A stretch of 64,000 nucleotides of DNA from Sneathia sanguinegens (GCF_001517935.1 NZ_LOQF01000001.1:62001-126000); one strand, 5' to 3'. Positions 1-9,132 are shown, numbered from the stretch's first letter. Numbers and translations: made by a program. The notes: generated by a model not told the origin, from the letters alone.

Positions 1-786
1 TCTGAATTAATGAAACCTTTAGTAATATATATTTTTGCTACCCTATTTTCTGAAACAAAATTATTAATAGATTGGGGCATTATTACTTTTAAGGAAGAAA
101 CAAAATTATTAATAGGTTGGGGCATTATTACTTTTTTTGTAGTTGGTATTGTAGTTTTACAAAAATCAAAGACTTCGGCTATTCAATTGGCTCTAATATC
201 TTATCTTATGCTTTGTATTTGCAGTAAGGTGAAAGAAATAAAAAAATTTATATTTGGAGCTGTAGGTCTATTCGGCGGTATAATTGGTATAATGATTATA
301 AAAGATTATAGTACAAATAGGTTGAATAATTTTTTAAATGGTAGCTCTGTTCAAGTAAATGCTGCTATTTTAGCAATAAAAAGTGGTGGTATTTTTGGTC
401 GAGGTATAGGAAATGGACTTCAAAAATATTTCTATTTACCAGAAGCACATAATGACTATGTATTTGCTTCAATTTGCGAAGAAGGGGGCTTGATATTTGC
501 TGCATTAATAATAATAATATTTGTAGTTTTAATATTTAATATGTTAGTAATAGCATTTAAAATGAAAGAATCTTTTAATAAATATTTGATTTATGGGGTT
601 ATATTTTCAATATTAAATCAAGCAATTTTAAATATTGGAATTAATCTTAATTGCCTACCATCAACAGGAATTACTTTACCCTTTATAAGTTATGGAGGAA
701 GTTCTTATGTTTCTAATATGATTTGTATGGGTTTACTGTTTTCGGCAATAAATATAGCCCAAGCTAAGAAAGGAATGTATCAATGA
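1..786 (+). CDS. ftsW: FtsW, SEDS-family septal peptidoglycan polymerase (5' truncated)
   Basis: This is the C-terminal part of a polytopic SEDS glycosyltransferase that polymerises lipid II at the division septum. The frame is open to the first base (S-E-L precedes the first Met at 10), matching the family's QPSE..K motif, so the true start lies upstream. Recognisable blocks are LPEAHND (the family's PEAHTD, carrying the essential Asp) and LPSTG.TLPFISYGGSS near the C-terminus. The normally conserved QPDLGT segment is not recognisable; the aligned stretch reads VLQKSKTS. A 45-base in-frame direct repeat duplicates about 15 residues in the loop before the next membrane segment. Position directly upstream of murG favours FtsW over RodA. 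It overlaps murG by four bases (ATGA). Confidence 0.85.
   Translation, partial: SELMKPLVIYIFATLFSETKLLIDWGIITFKEETKLLIGWGIITFFVVGIVVLQKSKTSAIQLALISYLMLCICSKVKEIKKFIFGAVGLFGGIIGIMIIKDYSTNRLNNFLNGSSVQVNAAILAIKSGGIFGRGIGNGLQKYFYLPEAHNDYVFASICEEGGLIFAALIIIIFVVLIFNMLVIAFKMKESFNKYLIYGVIFSILNQAILNIGINLNCLPSTGITLPFISYGGSSYVSNMICMGLLFSAINIAQAKKGMYQ
52..135 (+). repeat. 45-base-period tandem duplication inside ftsW
   Basis: Bases 52-90 and 97-135 are identical over 39 bases except one A/G difference (position 79 against 124), with a period of 45 bases. The duplication is in frame and repeats the residues ETKLLI.WGIITF. It falls in a loop and the start of a membrane helix of FtsW, a place where extra length may be tolerated. 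It may be fixed in the species, strain-specific, or slippage-prone. Confidence 0.9.
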
Positions 787-1835
787 AAAGGATAGCATTA
801 ACTACTGGAGGTACTGGAGGACATATTTATCCAGCACTTGCACTTGCTAAAGAAATGAGAAAAAAAGGTTATGAAGTAATCTTTATAGGAACTTCACATA
901 GAATGGAAAAAGAAATAGTTCCTAAAGAAAAATTTAAATTTTATGGCTTAGATATTTTACCATTTAGTAGTATTAAAGCAGTAATTAAAGGTATAAAGGC
1001 TGTATTTGAAATTAAAAAAATTTTGAAAAATGAAAAAATTGATACAGTAGTAGGTTTTGGAAACTATATTTCTATACCTACAATACTTTCAGCAAAGTTA
1101 CTAGGTTTAAATATTTATTTACAAGAACAAAATATAGTTATGGGAAAGGCAAATAAATATTGTTTACCTTTTGCTAAAAAAATATTTTTGGCTTTTGGTC
1201 AAAGTCTTGAACAAATAAAGAATAAGAAAAAATGTGTAGTAACAGGGAACCCTTTAAGACAAGAATTCTATAATATCACAAAAGAGGATGCAAGAGAAAT
1301 TTTAGGTATACCTAAAAAAAATAAGGTAGTTTTAGTTATGGGTGGAAGTTTGGGAGCAAAAGTCCTTAATGAAGCTATTATAGCTAATATTGAATATATA
1401 AATAAAAAGAAAGATTTTAATTTATATTGGTCTACAGGTGAGAGCCTATATAAAGAAAGTATGCTTAGAATAAAGGATTTTAAAAATATAATAGTGATGC
1501 CATATTTTGAAAATGTTTATGAAATAATGGCAGCATCAGATTTAGTAATTTGTAGATCTGGAGCTTCAACAATATCAGAGCTATTACAATTAGAAAAACC
1601 AGCAATATTTATACCTTATGATTTTGTTGGGCAAAAAGAAAATGCAGAAATGCTAGAATATGCAAATGCTGCAAAAAGTTATTCAAATGAAGAAGCCAAA
1701 AATGCTGTAAAGGAAGCTTTAGCTCTTTGTGAACAACAAGAAATGCTTGATTTTATGAAAGGGAATATAAAAGAGTTGAATCCTGGAAATGCAATAAATA
1801 ATATATTAAAAGAAATGGAAGATGATGCAAAGTGA
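783..1835 (+). CDS. murG: MurG, UDP-GlcNAc:lipid I N-acetylglucosaminyltransferase
   Basis: MurG adds GlcNAc to lipid I on the inner face of the cytoplasmic membrane to make lipid II. It is 350 residues, the usual length, with the GT-B fold N-terminal glycine-rich loop TTGGTGGHIYPALALA, a second loop VMGGSLGA near residue 187, and the C-terminal donor-site region CRSGASTISELLQLEKPAIFIPY. The ATG overlaps the ftsW stop, and the 3' end overlaps the murC GTG start, so translation of ftsW, murG and murC is probably coupled. Confidence 0.97.
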   Translation: MKRIALTTGGTGGHIYPALALAKEMRKKGYEVIFIGTSHRMEKEIVPKEKFKFYGLDILPFSSIKAVIKGIKAVFEIKKILKNEKIDTVVGFGNYISIPTILSAKLLGLNIYLQEQNIVMGKANKYCLPFAKKIFLAFGQSLEQIKNKKKCVVTGNPLRQEFYNITKEDAREILGIPKKNKVVLVMGGSLGAKVLNEAIIANIEYINKKKDFNLYWSTGESLYKESMLRIKDFKNIIVMPYFENVYEIMAASDLVICRSGASTISELLQLEKPAIFIPYDFVGQKENAEMLEYANAAKSYSNEEAKNAVKEALALCEQQEMLDFMKGNIKELNPGNAINNILKEMEDDAK

Positions 1836-3187
1836 GAAGAATATATTTTAGTGGGATAAATGGAATAGGAATGAGTGGAATAGCAAAAATACTTAAGCAA
1901 CAAGGTAATATTGTTGAAGGATCAGACTTAGAATATAAAGATATTACAAAATCTTTGGAAGATTTGGGTATAAAGGTACATATAGGTCAAAGAGTGGAAA
2001 ATATAGAAAATTTCAACGCTGATCTTTATGTTTATTCTACAGCAATAAAGACTACTAATCCAGAATATATTTATGCTAAAAGTAAAGGTATAAAGATGGA
2101 AAGAAGAGGACAAGTTTTAGCAGATATAGCGAATAAATTTGAAAATAGTATAGCTGTAGCTGGAACACATGGAAAAACAACAACTTCATCAATGCTATCT
2201 TTGTGTTTTTTACCTAAAGACCCTTATGTTGTTGTAGGAGGTATAGTTCCTAAGTTAAATAGTAATAGTAGACTTGGAAATAGTTCATATTTTGTAATGG
2301 AGGCAGATGAAAGCGATAATTCTTTCCTTTATCTTTATCCAAGCTATTCAGTAATTACAAATATAGAACCAGATCATTTGGAACATCATGGAAATTTTGA
2401 AAATTTAGAAGGTTCTTTTATTAAATTTATAGAACAAACAAAGAATAAGGTTCTTTTATCAGCAGATTGCCCTAATATAAAGAAACTTGATTTGGAAAAA
2501 TATAAAGAAAAATTAATATATTATAGTATCGAAAAAGAAGCACAAATATATGCTAAAAATATTAGAGTTGTAGATGGTTTGACAAAATATGATGTAGTTA
2601 TTGATGGTGAAAACTTGGGAGAATTTAGTTTGAAAGTTCCAGGTTTACATAATGTTAAGAATAGTTTACCAGTAATATATTTATCAAAACTTTATGGTAT
2701 TGATATTGATTATATAAAAGAAAGTTTGAAAACATTTACTGGAGCTAAAAGAAGATATCAAGTTATTTATGATGAAGAAATTAAAGTTATAGATGATTAT
2801 GCACATCATCCTACAGAAATTAAGGCTACTATAAAAGCAGCTAGATCAAATGAAGAAGGAGAATTAACAGTAGTTTTTGAACCACATAGATATACAAGAA
2901 CACACTTCTTTATGAATGATTTTGCAAAAGCTTTATCGCTTGCAGATAAAATTATTCTACTTCCTATATACGCAGCTAGTGAAGATAATGTTCTTGGAAT
3001 AAGTTCTGAAGATTTATGTGAAAAAATAAAGGAAATTGATAAAAATAAGGAAGTTTATGTTATGCTACCTAATGAAGTTATGGAATATATTTATTCAAAT
3101 AGCAAGAAAAAAGATGTATATATCTTCATGGGTGCAGGGACAGTTTCAAAATTTGCTTATAGATTAGTTAATAAGATTAAGGAGTAG
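1832..3187 (+). CDS. murC: MurC, UDP-N-acetylmuramate--L-alanine ligase
   Basis: ATP-dependent Mur ligase that adds L-alanine to UDP-MurNAc, the first amino acid of the stem peptide. It is 451 residues with the N-terminal Rossmann motif SGINGIGMSGIA, the P-loop GTHGKTTTS near residue 110, EADESD, and the C-terminal VIDDYAHHPTEI and FEPHRYTRT signatures of MurC. The start is a GTG overlapping the murG stop codon (GTGA), so coupled translation is likely. Murein genes on both sides support the assignment. Confidence 0.97.
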   Translation: MRRIYFSGINGIGMSGIAKILKQQGNIVEGSDLEYKDITKSLEDLGIKVHIGQRVENIENFNADLYVYSTAIKTTNPEYIYAKSKGIKMERRGQVLADIANKFENSIAVAGTHGKTTTSSMLSLCFLPKDPYVVVGGIVPKLNSNSRLGNSSYFVMEADESDNSFLYLYPSYSVITNIEPDHLEHHGNFENLEGSFIKFIEQTKNKVLLSADCPNIKKLDLEKYKEKLIYYSIEKEAQIYAKNIRVVDGLTKYDVVIDGENLGEFSLKVPGLHNVKNSLPVIYLSKLYGIDIDYIKESLKTFTGAKRRYQVIYDEEIKVIDDYAHHPTEIKATIKAARSNEEGELTVVFEPHRYTRTHFFMNDFAKALSLADKIILLPIYAASEDNVLGISSEDLCEKIKEIDKNKEVYVMLPNEVMEYIYSNSKKKDVYIFMGAGTVSKFAYRLVNKIKE

Positions 3188-3191
3188 TAAG

Positions 3192-4028
3192 TTGATAGAA
3201 AAAGAAAATATTTCTATGAAAGAATTTTCAAATATGAAAATTGGAGGAATAGCAAAAAAATTAATTGAAATAGAAGATGAAAAAGAATTAATAAATTTAT
3301 TTAAACCTAATGAAAGATACTATTTATTAGGAAATGGTACTAATACCTTAATATATGATGGATACTTAGATATTATTTTTGTTAGCCTAAAGAAACTTAA
3401 TAAAATAAAGAGATTAGATGAAACTAGAGTATATGTTGAAGCTGGAGTTAATTTGACAGAATTTATGGCATATATGAGAGAAAATGATTTAGGAGGACTT
3501 GAAAATATTTCAGGTATACCTGGTTGTATAGGTGGCTTAGTTAATATGAATGCTGGAGCTTATGGTACAACAATATTTGATAGAATAGAAGCTGTAAAGG
3601 TATTGAAAGATAATGAAATAGTAACTCTTAATAAGGAAGAATTAGATTATAGATATAGAAGTACAAAAATTAAGGATAATAAATGGATAGTTATAGCAGC
3701 AATATTTAATCTAAAAAAAGGGTTTGATGTAGAAGCTAGTGAAGATAAATTGAATAAAAGACAACATAATCATCCCTTAGATTTTCCTAATTTAGGTTCA
3801 ACTTTTAAAAATCCCGAAGGGCAATTTGCTGCTCAATTAATTTCTGACTGCGGTTTAAAGAATTTTAGAATAGGAGATATGGAAGTATCTTCAAAACATC
3901 CGAATTTTTTAATAAATCATGGAAAAGGTAAATTTTCAGAAGTTATAGAACTTATAGAGCATATAAAAAAAGTTGTTTATGAAAAAAAAGGGATACAATT
4001 AAATACTGAAATAATAATTCTTAAATAA
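3192..4028 (+). CDS. murB: MurB, UDP-N-acetylenolpyruvoylglucosamine reductase
   Basis: FAD-dependent reductase that completes UDP-MurNAc synthesis. It is 278 residues with FAD-binding motifs LLGNGTNTLI and ENISGIPGCIGGLVNMNAGAYG, the YRYRS motif, and the active-site segment NLGSTFKNPEG. Its length and the FKNPEG.FAAQLI.DCGLK pattern resemble the shorter type II MurB of Gram-positives rather than the longer E. coli type. The start is TTG at 3192, with GGAG seven bases upstream, overlapping the murC end region. It follows murC by four bases in the same operon. Confidence 0.95.
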   Translation: MIEKENISMKEFSNMKIGGIAKKLIEIEDEKELINLFKPNERYYLLGNGTNTLIYDGYLDIIFVSLKKLNKIKRLDETRVYVEAGVNLTEFMAYMRENDLGGLENISGIPGCIGGLVNMNAGAYGTTIFDRIEAVKVLKDNEIVTLNKEELDYRYRSTKIKDNKWIVIAAIFNLKKGFDVEASEDKLNKRQHNHPLDFPNLGSTFKNPEGQFAAQLISDCGLKNFRIGDMEVSSKHPNFLINHGKGKFSEVIELIEHIKKVVYEKKGIQLNTEIIILK

Positions 4029-4040
4029 GGAGATTAACTT

Positions 4041-4487
4041 ATGAGTTTTTTTCTAATAATTCCATTTATACTGTTAATTTTATTCATGGTATTGATAAGC
4101 ATAATTCCTTATTGGGTATATTTTTTACTAGCTATATTTTCTGTGATTTCAACAGGTAAAATTTTTAATATTTGGACAATTATATATTTTATAATAGGTG
4201 TGTGGCTATATTCTAGAAGAAATGTGTATCATAGAACTTTTTATTATAGAACAAATTATAATTTTGATGATAATTTTTCTTTTAATACAGTTAACAAAAC
4301 TGAAAATGAATATGAAAAAGCTTGTGAGTATTTCGGCTTTAGTCCTGATACTCCTTATGAACAAAAAAAGAAAATATATAGAGAATTTGCTAAAAAGTAT
4401 CATCCAGATATAAATAAGGATCCAGGAGCAGAAGAAAAATTCAAAGAGATTAATAATTACTGGGATATAATAGAAAAGTATGCTTGA
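4041..4487 (+). CDS. Membrane-anchored J-domain protein
   Basis: A 148-residue protein with hydrophobic segments over about residues 3-55 (two or three membrane helices), a basic and aromatic linker, and a C-terminal J domain from about residue 88 to the end. The diagnostic HPD tripeptide lies in KKYHPDINKDPGAEEKF, so it should stimulate a DnaK-type chaperone at the membrane. It lacks the G/F region and zinc fingers of DnaJ. A clear AAGGAG precedes the ATG. It sits between murB and ftsQ, so co-transcription with division genes is likely, but a role in division is only inferred. Confidence 0.8.
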   Translation: MSFFLIIPFILLILFMVLISIIPYWVYFLLAIFSVISTGKIFNIWTIIYFIIGVWLYSRRNVYHRTFYYRTNYNFDDNFSFNTVNKTENEYEKACEYFGFSPDTPYEQKKKIYREFAKKYHPDINKDPGAEEKFKEINNYWDIIEKYA

Positions 4488-4512
4488 ATAGCATAAAAAT
4501 ATATGTTAAAAT
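4484..4512 (+). promoter_or_regulatory. Candidate promoter for ftsQ-ftsZ
   Basis: TTGAAT (4484-4489) and TAAAAT (4507-4512) are separated by 17 bases in the only real gap of the division cluster, giving a start site near 4519 and an SD (AGAGGGA) just before ftsQ. AT-rich DNA makes chance matches common, so this is tentative. Confidence 0.4.
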
Positions 4513-4539
4513 ATATAAAATGTACAAAAAAGAGGGAAT

Positions 4540-5205
4540 ATGAAAGAAAGATTAAAAAAAGATTTAATGCTTTTAATATTTTTTTTAATAGTAATTTTTG
4601 GTTTGACATTAGTTCAATCTAAATTCTTTTATGTTACACAAATAGAAGTAGAAGGTAAAAATGAAATTTTGCAAAGAGATATAATTAGTAAATTATCTGA
4701 ATTTAATAATAAGTCTATTGTGTATATTAATACTAATTTACTAGAGGAAGAAATATCAAAAGATGCAAGAGTAAAAACTGTTATAATAAAAAAAAGGTAT
4801 CCTAATAAATTAATAGTAGAATTAAATGAAAGGGAACCAGTTGCATATATAAGTAAAAATAATGAACTTTATGTTGTAGATTCTGATTTAAATATATTTA
4901 GTAATTATAATGAAATGGTTAATAAGGCTTTACCACTTGTGTACTATGATGAAAAATCAGAAAAAGATATAACAAATATATTAAAAGTTTTAATCAAAAG
5001 TAATCTTTATTCTCTATCTTCTGAAATTTATAAAGAAGATAATAAATATGTTATCATTTTAAATGATGGTGTAAAAATATATATAAATAATTTAGTAGAT
5101 ACTAAAAAATTAAATCAAGGCTACATAGTTTATAACAAAGAAAAAGAGCTTAACAACACTATGGATTATATTGATTTAAGATTTGAATTTATAAGTGTTA
5201 AATAG
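4540..5205 (+). CDS. ftsQ: FtsQ/DivIB, division protein with POTRA domain
   Basis: Bitopic division protein that links early and late divisome components. It is 221 residues: a short basic cytoplasmic tail, one membrane helix at about residues 10-27, then a POTRA domain beginning YVTQIEVEGKNEI with the typical RVKTVIIKKRYPNKLIVELNEREPVAYI strand-helix-strand pattern, and a beta-rich region to the end. Sequence identity in this family is always low, so the call rests on topology, the POTRA pattern and position directly before ftsZ. Confidence 0.85.
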   Translation: MKERLKKDLMLLIFFLIVIFGLTLVQSKFFYVTQIEVEGKNEILQRDIISKLSEFNNKSIVYINTNLLEEEISKDARVKTVIIKKRYPNKLIVELNEREPVAYISKNNELYVVDSDLNIFSNYNEMVNKALPLVYYDEKSEKDITNILKVLIKSNLYSLSSEIYKEDNKYVIILNDGVKIYINNLVDTKKLNQGYIVYNKEKELNNTMDYIDLRFEFISVK

Positions 5206-5216
5206 TAGGAGGAACT

Positions 5217-6278
5217 ATGAACGAAGAAAATGAAGTTTATGAAACAAAAGGGACTAAAATTAAAATCATCGGTATTGGTGGTGCAGGAGGAAATGCAATA
5301 AATGATATGATTTCTTCTAATATTATAGGTGTTGATTATGTTGCTATAAACACAGATGAACAAGATTTAAAAGGTTCAAAAGCAAAAACAAAAATAGCTT
5401 TGGGTCACTTAGGTGCAGGAGGTAATCCTGAAGTATCAAGAGCAGCTGCAGAAGATAATGCCCAAGACATAAAGAAAGTTATAAAAGGTCAAGATATGGT
5501 CTTTATTACAGCTGGTATGGGAGGCGGAACTGGTACAGGTGCTGCACCAGTAGTTGCAAAATTAGCAAAAGAAGAAGGAATTTTGACAGTTGCGATAGTA
5601 ACAAAACCTTTCAGATTTGAAGGAAAGAAAAGAATACAAAGTGCAGAAAAAGGTTTAGATGAATTGAAAAAATATGTAGATACTTTAATAGTAATTCCTA
5701 ATCAAAAATTGCTTGATTTGGAAGGAGCTAAACAAAAACCTTTTAAAGAACATTTAAAGACATCAAATAATATATTAACTTATGGAGTAAAAGGTATTTC
5801 TGAATTAATAACAAAAGAAGGAATAATAAACTTAGACTTTTCAGATGTTAAATCAATAATGGAAGATTCTGGAGTTGCTTTATTTGGCTTTGTAGAATCA
5901 AATGAAGGAGAATCTGTAGAAGATATAGTAGAAAGAACTGTAACTAATCCATTGCTTGAAAAAGATATTAAAGGAGCAACTAAGATACTTGTTAATGTTA
6001 CTTCAGGAGATAATGTTACAATGGATGATGTTATTAAGATACAAGAATTAATTTCACAAAAGGCTTGTGGAACAGATTCAGATGTTGAAAATTTAATCTT
6101 TGGTGCTATTTATGAACAAGATAGAACTAATATAGTATTATCAGTTATAGCTACAGGTTTTGATGCTGAAAATAATGAAGAAGAAAAAAAAGAAGAAGAA
6201 ACAATGAATAATTTGTTTAATACTGAAAATAGTGATGAAAATAGTTTTTTACCAAATTTTGATGGATATAAATTGTAA
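5217..6278 (+). CDS. ftsZ: FtsZ, tubulin-like division GTPase
   Basis: Polymerising GTPase that forms the Z ring. It is 353 residues, slightly short, with IKIIGIGGAGGNA at the N-terminus, the GTP-binding GGGTGTGAAP loop near residue 100, and the T7 synergy loop NLDFSDVKSIM that supplies catalytic acid residues. Several normally invariant positions differ (NQKLL for NDRLL; DSGVALFGF for NGG.ALMG). An acidic linker follows residue 310 and the C-terminal tail reads SFLPNFDGYKL, keeping the P-x-F core of the peptide that normally binds FtsA and ZipA. The SD AGGAGG precedes the ATG. No ftsA lies between ftsQ and this gene. Confidence 0.97.
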   Translation: MNEENEVYETKGTKIKIIGIGGAGGNAINDMISSNIIGVDYVAINTDEQDLKGSKAKTKIALGHLGAGGNPEVSRAAAEDNAQDIKKVIKGQDMVFITAGMGGGTGTGAAPVVAKLAKEEGILTVAIVTKPFRFEGKKRIQSAEKGLDELKKYVDTLIVIPNQKLLDLEGAKQKPFKEHLKTSNNILTYGVKGISELITKEGIINLDFSDVKSIMEDSGVALFGFVESNEGESVEDIVERTVTNPLLEKDIKGATKILVNVTSGDNVTMDDVIKIQELISQKACGTDSDVENLIFGAIYEQDRTNIVLSVIATGFDAENNEEEKKEEETMNNLFNTENSDENSFLPNFDGYKL

Positions 6279-6294
6279 TAGGAGTTAATTAAAG

Positions 6295-6924
6295 ATGAAC
6301 ATAGTATTATTTGGAGCACCAGGTGCAGGTAAGGGAACACAAGCCAAGAAAATGGTTGAAAAATATAATATACCTCAAATATCAACAGGAGATATTTTAA
6401 GAGAAGCTATAAAACAAGAAACAAAATTAGGTTTAGAAGCAAAAGAATACATGAATAAGGGTAACTTAGTTCCAGATGAAGTAGTTAATGGCTTAGTAAA
6501 AGAAAGATTAGCACAAGCAGATTGTAATAAAGGCTTTATCTTAGACGGTTATCCAAGAACTCTTGAACAAGCTAAAAAATTAGACGAAATTTTAAAAGAT
6601 TTAAATAAAAAAATAGATAAGGTTTTAGCTTTAGTTGTAGAAGATAAAGATATTATAGAAAGAATAACAGGAAGAAGAACTTCTAGAAAAACAGGTAAAA
6701 TTTATCACATTAAATTTAATCCACCTGTTGACGAAAAGGAAGAAGATTTATTCCAAAGACCAGATGATGCAAAGGAAGTTGTAATTAAGAGAATAGAAAA
6801 TTATAACTTGCAAACAGCACCAGTTTTAGATTATTATAAACAACAAAATAAAGTAATAGAAATAGATGGTTCAAAGAAACCTGATGAAATAACAGAGGAA
6901 ATAATTAGAATACTAGGTGAATAA
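6295..6924 (+). CDS. adk: Adenylate kinase
   Basis: Interconverts ATP plus AMP and two ADP in the cytoplasm. It is 209 residues with P-loop GAPGAGKGTQ at residue 7, the AMP-binding QISTGDILREA and LDGYPRTLEQA motifs, and a LID domain starting GRRTSRKTGKIYH. The LID lacks the four cysteines of zinc-binding Gram-positive enzymes and resembles the E. coli type, slightly shortened. In many bacteria adk and map sit in the ribosomal protein cluster with secY; here the pair follows ftsZ. Confidence 0.97.
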   Translation: MNIVLFGAPGAGKGTQAKKMVEKYNIPQISTGDILREAIKQETKLGLEAKEYMNKGNLVPDEVVNGLVKERLAQADCNKGFILDGYPRTLEQAKKLDEILKDLNKKIDKVLALVVEDKDIIERITGRRTSRKTGKIYHIKFNPPVDEKEEDLFQRPDDAKEVVIKRIENYNLQTAPVLDYYKQQNKVIEIDGSKKPDEITEEIIRILGE

Positions 6925-6927
6925 TAA

Positions 6928-7698
6928 ATGTTTAAATTAAAAACATTAGAAGATATAAAAAAAATAAAGAAAGCAAATGAAATAATAGCAAGAATTTTTA
7001 GAGATGTAATACCCCAATATATTAAACCGGGTATTAGTACATGGGAAATAGATCAAATTTGTGAAGACTATATTTTATCTCAAGGAGCAATCTGTGCAAC
7101 TAAGGGTTATGATATAGGTTGGCCATATCCTCCTTATCCTGCAGCAACTTGTATATCAGTTAATGAAGAAGTAGTACATGGTATACCTAAAAAAACTAAG
7201 ATATTAAAAGAAGGAGATATAGTTAGTTTAGATATAGTTACAAAATTAGATGGCTATTATGGAGATTCAGCTTTTACTTTTCCAGTTGGAAAAATAGAAA
7301 AGAAATATCAAAATTTAATAGATGTTACAAGAAAAAGTAGAGATTTAGGAATTATGCAAGCTATAGCAGGCAATAGACTTGGAGATATAGGTCATGCAAT
7401 ACAAAGTTTTTGTGAACCTAAAGGTTATTCTATAGTTAGAGATTTCTGTGGACATGGTGTAGGCTTTGAATTACATGAAGATCCTTATGTTATGAATTAT
7501 GGAGTAAAAGGACAAGGACTATTAATTCAAGAAGGTTTAGTTATAGCTATAGAACCTATGGTTAATATGGGAACACATAAGGTTAAAATACAAAAAGATG
7601 GATGGACAGTTAAAACTTTGGATAAAAAAAGATCGGCACATTTTGAACATAGTATAGCTATAGTTGATGGTAAACCTTTAATTTTATCTGAGTTATAG
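6928..7698 (+). CDS. map: Methionine aminopeptidase, type I
   Basis: Removes initiator methionine from nascent proteins. It is 256 residues with the pita-bread fold metal ligands visible: the Asp of SLDIVTKLDGYYGDSA (two Asp), the His of GHGVGFELHEDP, the Glu of AIEPMV, and the Glu of EHSIAI. The N-terminal SH3-binding extension of some homologues is absent. It lies three bases after adk. Confidence 0.96.
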   Translation: MFKLKTLEDIKKIKKANEIIARIFRDVIPQYIKPGISTWEIDQICEDYILSQGAICATKGYDIGWPYPPYPAATCISVNEEVVHGIPKKTKILKEGDIVSLDIVTKLDGYYGDSAFTFPVGKIEKKYQNLIDVTRKSRDLGIMQAIAGNRLGDIGHAIQSFCEPKGYSIVRDFCGHGVGFELHEDPYVMNYGVKGQGLLIQEGLVIAIEPMVNMGTHKVKIQKDGWTVKTLDKKRSAHFEHSIAIVDGKPLILSEL

Positions 7699-7709
7699 AA
7701 AGGATAAAT

Positions 7710-9104
7710 ATGTGTACAACAGTTATAGTTGGAAAAAAAGCTAGCTTGAGTGGAAAAAATATTATAGCAAGAAATGAAGATTCTCATGAAACTACTAATC
7801 CAAAAAGATTTGAGTTTGTGAAAAATACACTTGCAAAAGATGGAATTTATGATTCTTATCTTACAAAGGTTAAAATAGCTTTGCCTAAAAGTGGAATGAA
7901 ATATACTGCTATGCCAGATGTTACATCAGATACATATAATAGAGGAAGATTTGGAGAAGCAAGTATAAATGAAGCTAATGTTGCTATTAGTTCAACTGAA
8001 AGTTTATATGGTAATGAAAGAGTATTAGCTTATGATCCTTTAGTTAAAGAGGGAATAGCAGAAGATGCAATAAATGATATATTGGCACCCTATGTTAAAA
8101 CAGCTAGAGAAGCTGTTGAAATGTTAGGTTCTTTAATAGAAAAATATGGTTCAGCTGAAGGAAATGGAATACTTTTTGCAGATGAAGATGAAGTGTGGTA
8201 TATGGAAATACCAACAGGGCATCATTATGTAGCAATTAGATTGCCAGAAGATATGTACGGCGTTGCACCTAATTGTGTTTGTATAGAAGAAATAGATTTT
8301 TCAGATAAAGAAAATTTTATTTGGTCAAAAAATATTCAAGAATTTGTTGAAAAATATAGACTTAATGTTGATAGGGAAGGTTTTAATTTCAGACATATAT
8401 TTGGAACATATTCAGAATTGGATAGAGTGTATAATACTTCAAGGGCTTGGTATGCACATAGATACTTAGATAAAACTTTTAAAATGGGGCCTACTGATAA
8501 GGATATACCATTTTTAAATAAGGCAGATAGATTGATTTCTATTGAAGATGTTCAATTTATATTAAGCTCACATTATAATGAAACTGAATTTGATCCTATA
8601 GGTAAGGGAACTGAAGAGGAAAAAACAAGATTCAGAGCTATTTCTTTGTCTAGAACTCAACAATCACATGTTTTGGAAGTAGATACATATTCAGTACAAT
8701 GGATAGCTTTTGCAACAACAGCATTTACACCTTATGTTCCATTCTTTGTGGATATTAATGATACACCTGAAGAATATAGAGATACAAGTTTTGAATTAGA
8801 TATGAAATATGCTTATTGGTTATTTAAGGTATTTTCATATTATGTAGAAACACATTATGGAGCATTTTCAAAAGAAAATACTCAATATCTTGAAGAACTT
8901 CGTTCATATGGAAGAAAAAGAGTATGTGAAATAAAAGAAAAGTTAAAGGGATATACTAAGCAAAATTGTAGAGAATTTTTGACAAAAGAAAATGAAAAAA
9001 CGGCTAAATTTGTTTTAGAAAAAACAAGAAGATTATTAAATAATTTTATGACAAGAGCCTTATCAGCTTCAAAAATGTCATTTACTATGGATGAAAATCT
9101 GTAA
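7710..9104 (+). CDS. C69-family dipeptidase (PepD-like Ntn hydrolase)
   Basis: A 464-residue cytoplasmic dipeptidase of the peptidase C69 family. It begins M-C-T-T, so removal of Met would expose Cys2 as the N-terminal nucleophile, as expected for this Ntn-hydrolase family. Further family features are GKNIIARNEDS at residues 18-28, EANVAISSTES near 90, and EGNGILFADEDEVWYMEI near 150. There is no signal peptide. It fits with the opp peptide importer in the window as part of peptide use. A rho-independent terminator follows at 9133. Confidence 0.88.
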   Translation: MCTTVIVGKKASLSGKNIIARNEDSHETTNPKRFEFVKNTLAKDGIYDSYLTKVKIALPKSGMKYTAMPDVTSDTYNRGRFGEASINEANVAISSTESLYGNERVLAYDPLVKEGIAEDAINDILAPYVKTAREAVEMLGSLIEKYGSAEGNGILFADEDEVWYMEIPTGHHYVAIRLPEDMYGVAPNCVCIEEIDFSDKENFIWSKNIQEFVEKYRLNVDREGFNFRHIFGTYSELDRVYNTSRAWYAHRYLDKTFKMGPTDKDIPFLNKADRLISIEDVQFILSSHYNETEFDPIGKGTEEEKTRFRAISLSRTQQSHVLEVDTYSVQWIAFATTAFTPYVPFFVDINDTPEEYRDTSFELDMKYAYWLFKVFSYYVETHYGAFSKENTQYLEELRSYGRKRVCEIKEKLKGYTKQNCREFLTKENEKTAKFVLEKTRRLLNNFMTRALSASKMSFTMDENL

Positions 9105-9132
9105 TTTATTAAGAAAAATATAGAAATAATTA

